Source: Anaerolineae bacterium
Lineage (GTDB): Bacteria > Chloroflexota > Anaerolineae > JAFGEY01
Length of the DNA: 6,623 nucleotides
Reading direction: 5' to 3'
NCBI GenBank assembly: GCA_016929775.1
Contig: JAFGIE010000046.1
Coordinates: forward strand, 1 to 6,623
Shown here: positions 6,057 to 6,623 of the stretch, piece after piece
How the letters are laid out: each line of letters starts with the position of its first letter
How positions within the stretch are numbered: the stretch's first letter is position 1
Made by a program: the position numbers and the translations under genes
Notes under the pieces: model-generated
Database searches by the model: none
What the model saw: only the letters and a program-made list of their open reading frames with translations
Told to the model about the DNA's origin: nothing

Positions 6057-6074
6057 CGAGGAGTGCGCTCCTCG
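6057..6074. repeat. Short perfect dyad between the divergent promoters
   Basis: CGAGGAG (6057-6063) and CTCCTCG (6068-6074) form a 7-bp inverted repeat around TGCG. It lies just upstream of the nfnA -35 hexamer and upstream of the plus-strand gene, where an operator could act on both. No U-tract follows on either strand, so a terminator is unlikely. No known regulator motif was recognised. Confidence 0.4.
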
Positions 6075-6099
6075 CGCAGAGCAACACCGGTGGCAGGCG

Positions 6100-6128
6100 T
6101 TGTGCGATCGACGGACCTGTGATACACT
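6100..6128 (+). promoter_or_regulatory. Possible promoter of the divergent plus-strand gene
   Basis: TTGTGC (6100-6105), a 17-base spacer, then TACACT (6123-6128). The -10 matches the consensus at four of six positions and the -35 at only three, so it is much weaker than the nfnA promoter. An alternative -10 is TATACC at 6130-6135. A start near 6135 would leave a leader of about 58 bases. Confidence 0.35.
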
Positions 6129-6148
6129 CTATACCCACGCGCTGCACG

Positions 6149-6162
6149 CAGGCAAATGCCTG
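6149..6162. repeat. Inverted repeat in the leader of the plus-strand gene
   Basis: CAGGCA-AA-TGCCTG is a perfect 6+6 dyad with a two-base centre. It sits downstream of the possible promoter and about 30 bases before the ATG at 6193. It could be a small operator or a five-pair RNA stem with an AAAT loop. Evidence is limited to symmetry and position. Confidence 0.35.
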
Positions 6163-6192
6163 TACATCCGACAGACCAAGGAGAGCCGCAAC

Positions 6193-6623
6193 ATGCCCGA
6201 TGCATCCGAAGAGCGTGCGTACATCCGCGAACTCGCCCGACAGGTCGCCCAGATCGCGGCGAGCGACGAAAACCGGCGCATAGAGCAGCGCTGGCGCGAC
6301 GTCAACGCCCTGCGCCGCCCCGACCGCGCCCCGGTCTGGTGTCGACCTGTGGGCGCGTGGGACGAGATCCTGCCGGCTGACGCACTCGCGTGCACCGATC
6401 CGTGGCTGCGTACGCTCGAGACGCAGTTCCGTCGCATCTTGATCAAGCACGGGATCGGCGACGATTCGCCCGTCTCTGAGACCTATGACGTCTCCGCCGT
6501 GTTCGTCGTAGACCCACCGAACACGTGGGGGGTGGACGTCGCACGCCACGACTCGGGAATCGACGGGGGCGCCTGGATCTACGACCCGCCGCTCAAGAGC
6601 GCCGCTGACTATGACCAGCTTAG
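6193..6623 (+). CDS. Uroporphyrinogen-decarboxylase-like protein (partial, 3' end off window)
   Basis: An open frame of 143 codons runs from the ATG at 6193 to the window end without a stop, preceded by AAGGAG (6178-6183) nine bases upstream. The visible N-terminus is predicted helical (about residues 5-40, rich in Glu, Arg and Gln). APVWCRPVGAWDEILP (46-61), CTDPWLRTLE (67-76), KHGIGDDSPV (85-94), TWGVDV (111-116) and GGAWIYDPPLKSAADY (125-140) follow. I recognise this pattern from URO-D-superfamily proteins that are not haem enzymes, a group related to corrinoid methyltransferases such as MtaA/CmuA-type proteins. The catalytic half lies beyond the window, so the reaction cannot be judged. 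It is transcribed away from the nfn operon and shares the intergenic region with it. The opposite-strand frame across this region is a shadow. Confidence 0.75.
   Translation, partial: MPDASEERAYIRELARQVAQIAASDENRRIEQRWRDVNALRRPDRAPVWCRPVGAWDEILPADALACTDPWLRTLETQFRRILIKHGIGDDSPVSETYDVSAVFVVDPPNTWGVDVARHDSGIDGGAWIYDPPLKSAADYDQL

Noticed and set aside
5827..6549. Minus-strand 240-codon frame across the intergenic region
   Set aside because: It overlaps the start of nfnA in another frame, the consensus promoter and the URO-D-like gene on the other strand, and has no recognisable domain.

Overview
This is a GC-rich bacterial window. It holds one tightly packed minus-strand gene cluster (read from about 6010 down to base 1) and the start of one divergent plus-strand gene at the right edge. 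Taxonomy is an inference: the secreted protein with a Thr/Pro/Ala-rich stalk and C-terminal membrane anchor, the membrane-anchored NERD-like protein and the divergent URO-D-like gene together look like Chloroflexota, probably an Anaerolineae-type anaerobe. No rRNA or other phylogenetic marker is present to prove it.

Minus-strand layout in order of transcription: a 5' leader carrying a sigma-70 promoter with both hexamers at consensus and a strong hairpin; nfnA and nfnB, the two subunits of the electron-bifurcating NADH-dependent ferredoxin:NADP+ oxidoreductase; a 108-residue Cys/His protein of the DUF6951 type; a class I SAM-dependent methyltransferase; a secreted, membrane-anchored surface protein; plsX (phosphate acyltransferase of phospholipid synthesis); and a membrane protein with a degenerate NERD-like domain that runs off the left edge. 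Consecutive genes overlap by 1 to 4 bases or are 9 to 19 bases apart, and I see no terminator between them, so they probably form one transcript.

Plus-strand layout: after a divergent intergenic region of about 250 bp that contains several short dyads, an open frame starts at 6193. It resembles the N-terminus of uroporphyrinogen-decarboxylase-like proteins (the superfamily that includes corrinoid methyltransferases) and is cut by the window end.

How the genes may work together: NfnAB interconverts NADH, reduced ferredoxin and NADPH in anaerobes, and NADPH feeds lipid synthesis, where PlsX commits acyl groups to phospholipid. That link, and the roles of the DUF6951 protein, the methyltransferase and the two envelope proteins, is inferred only from gene order. 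No mobile element, CRISPR array, tRNA or rRNA was seen.
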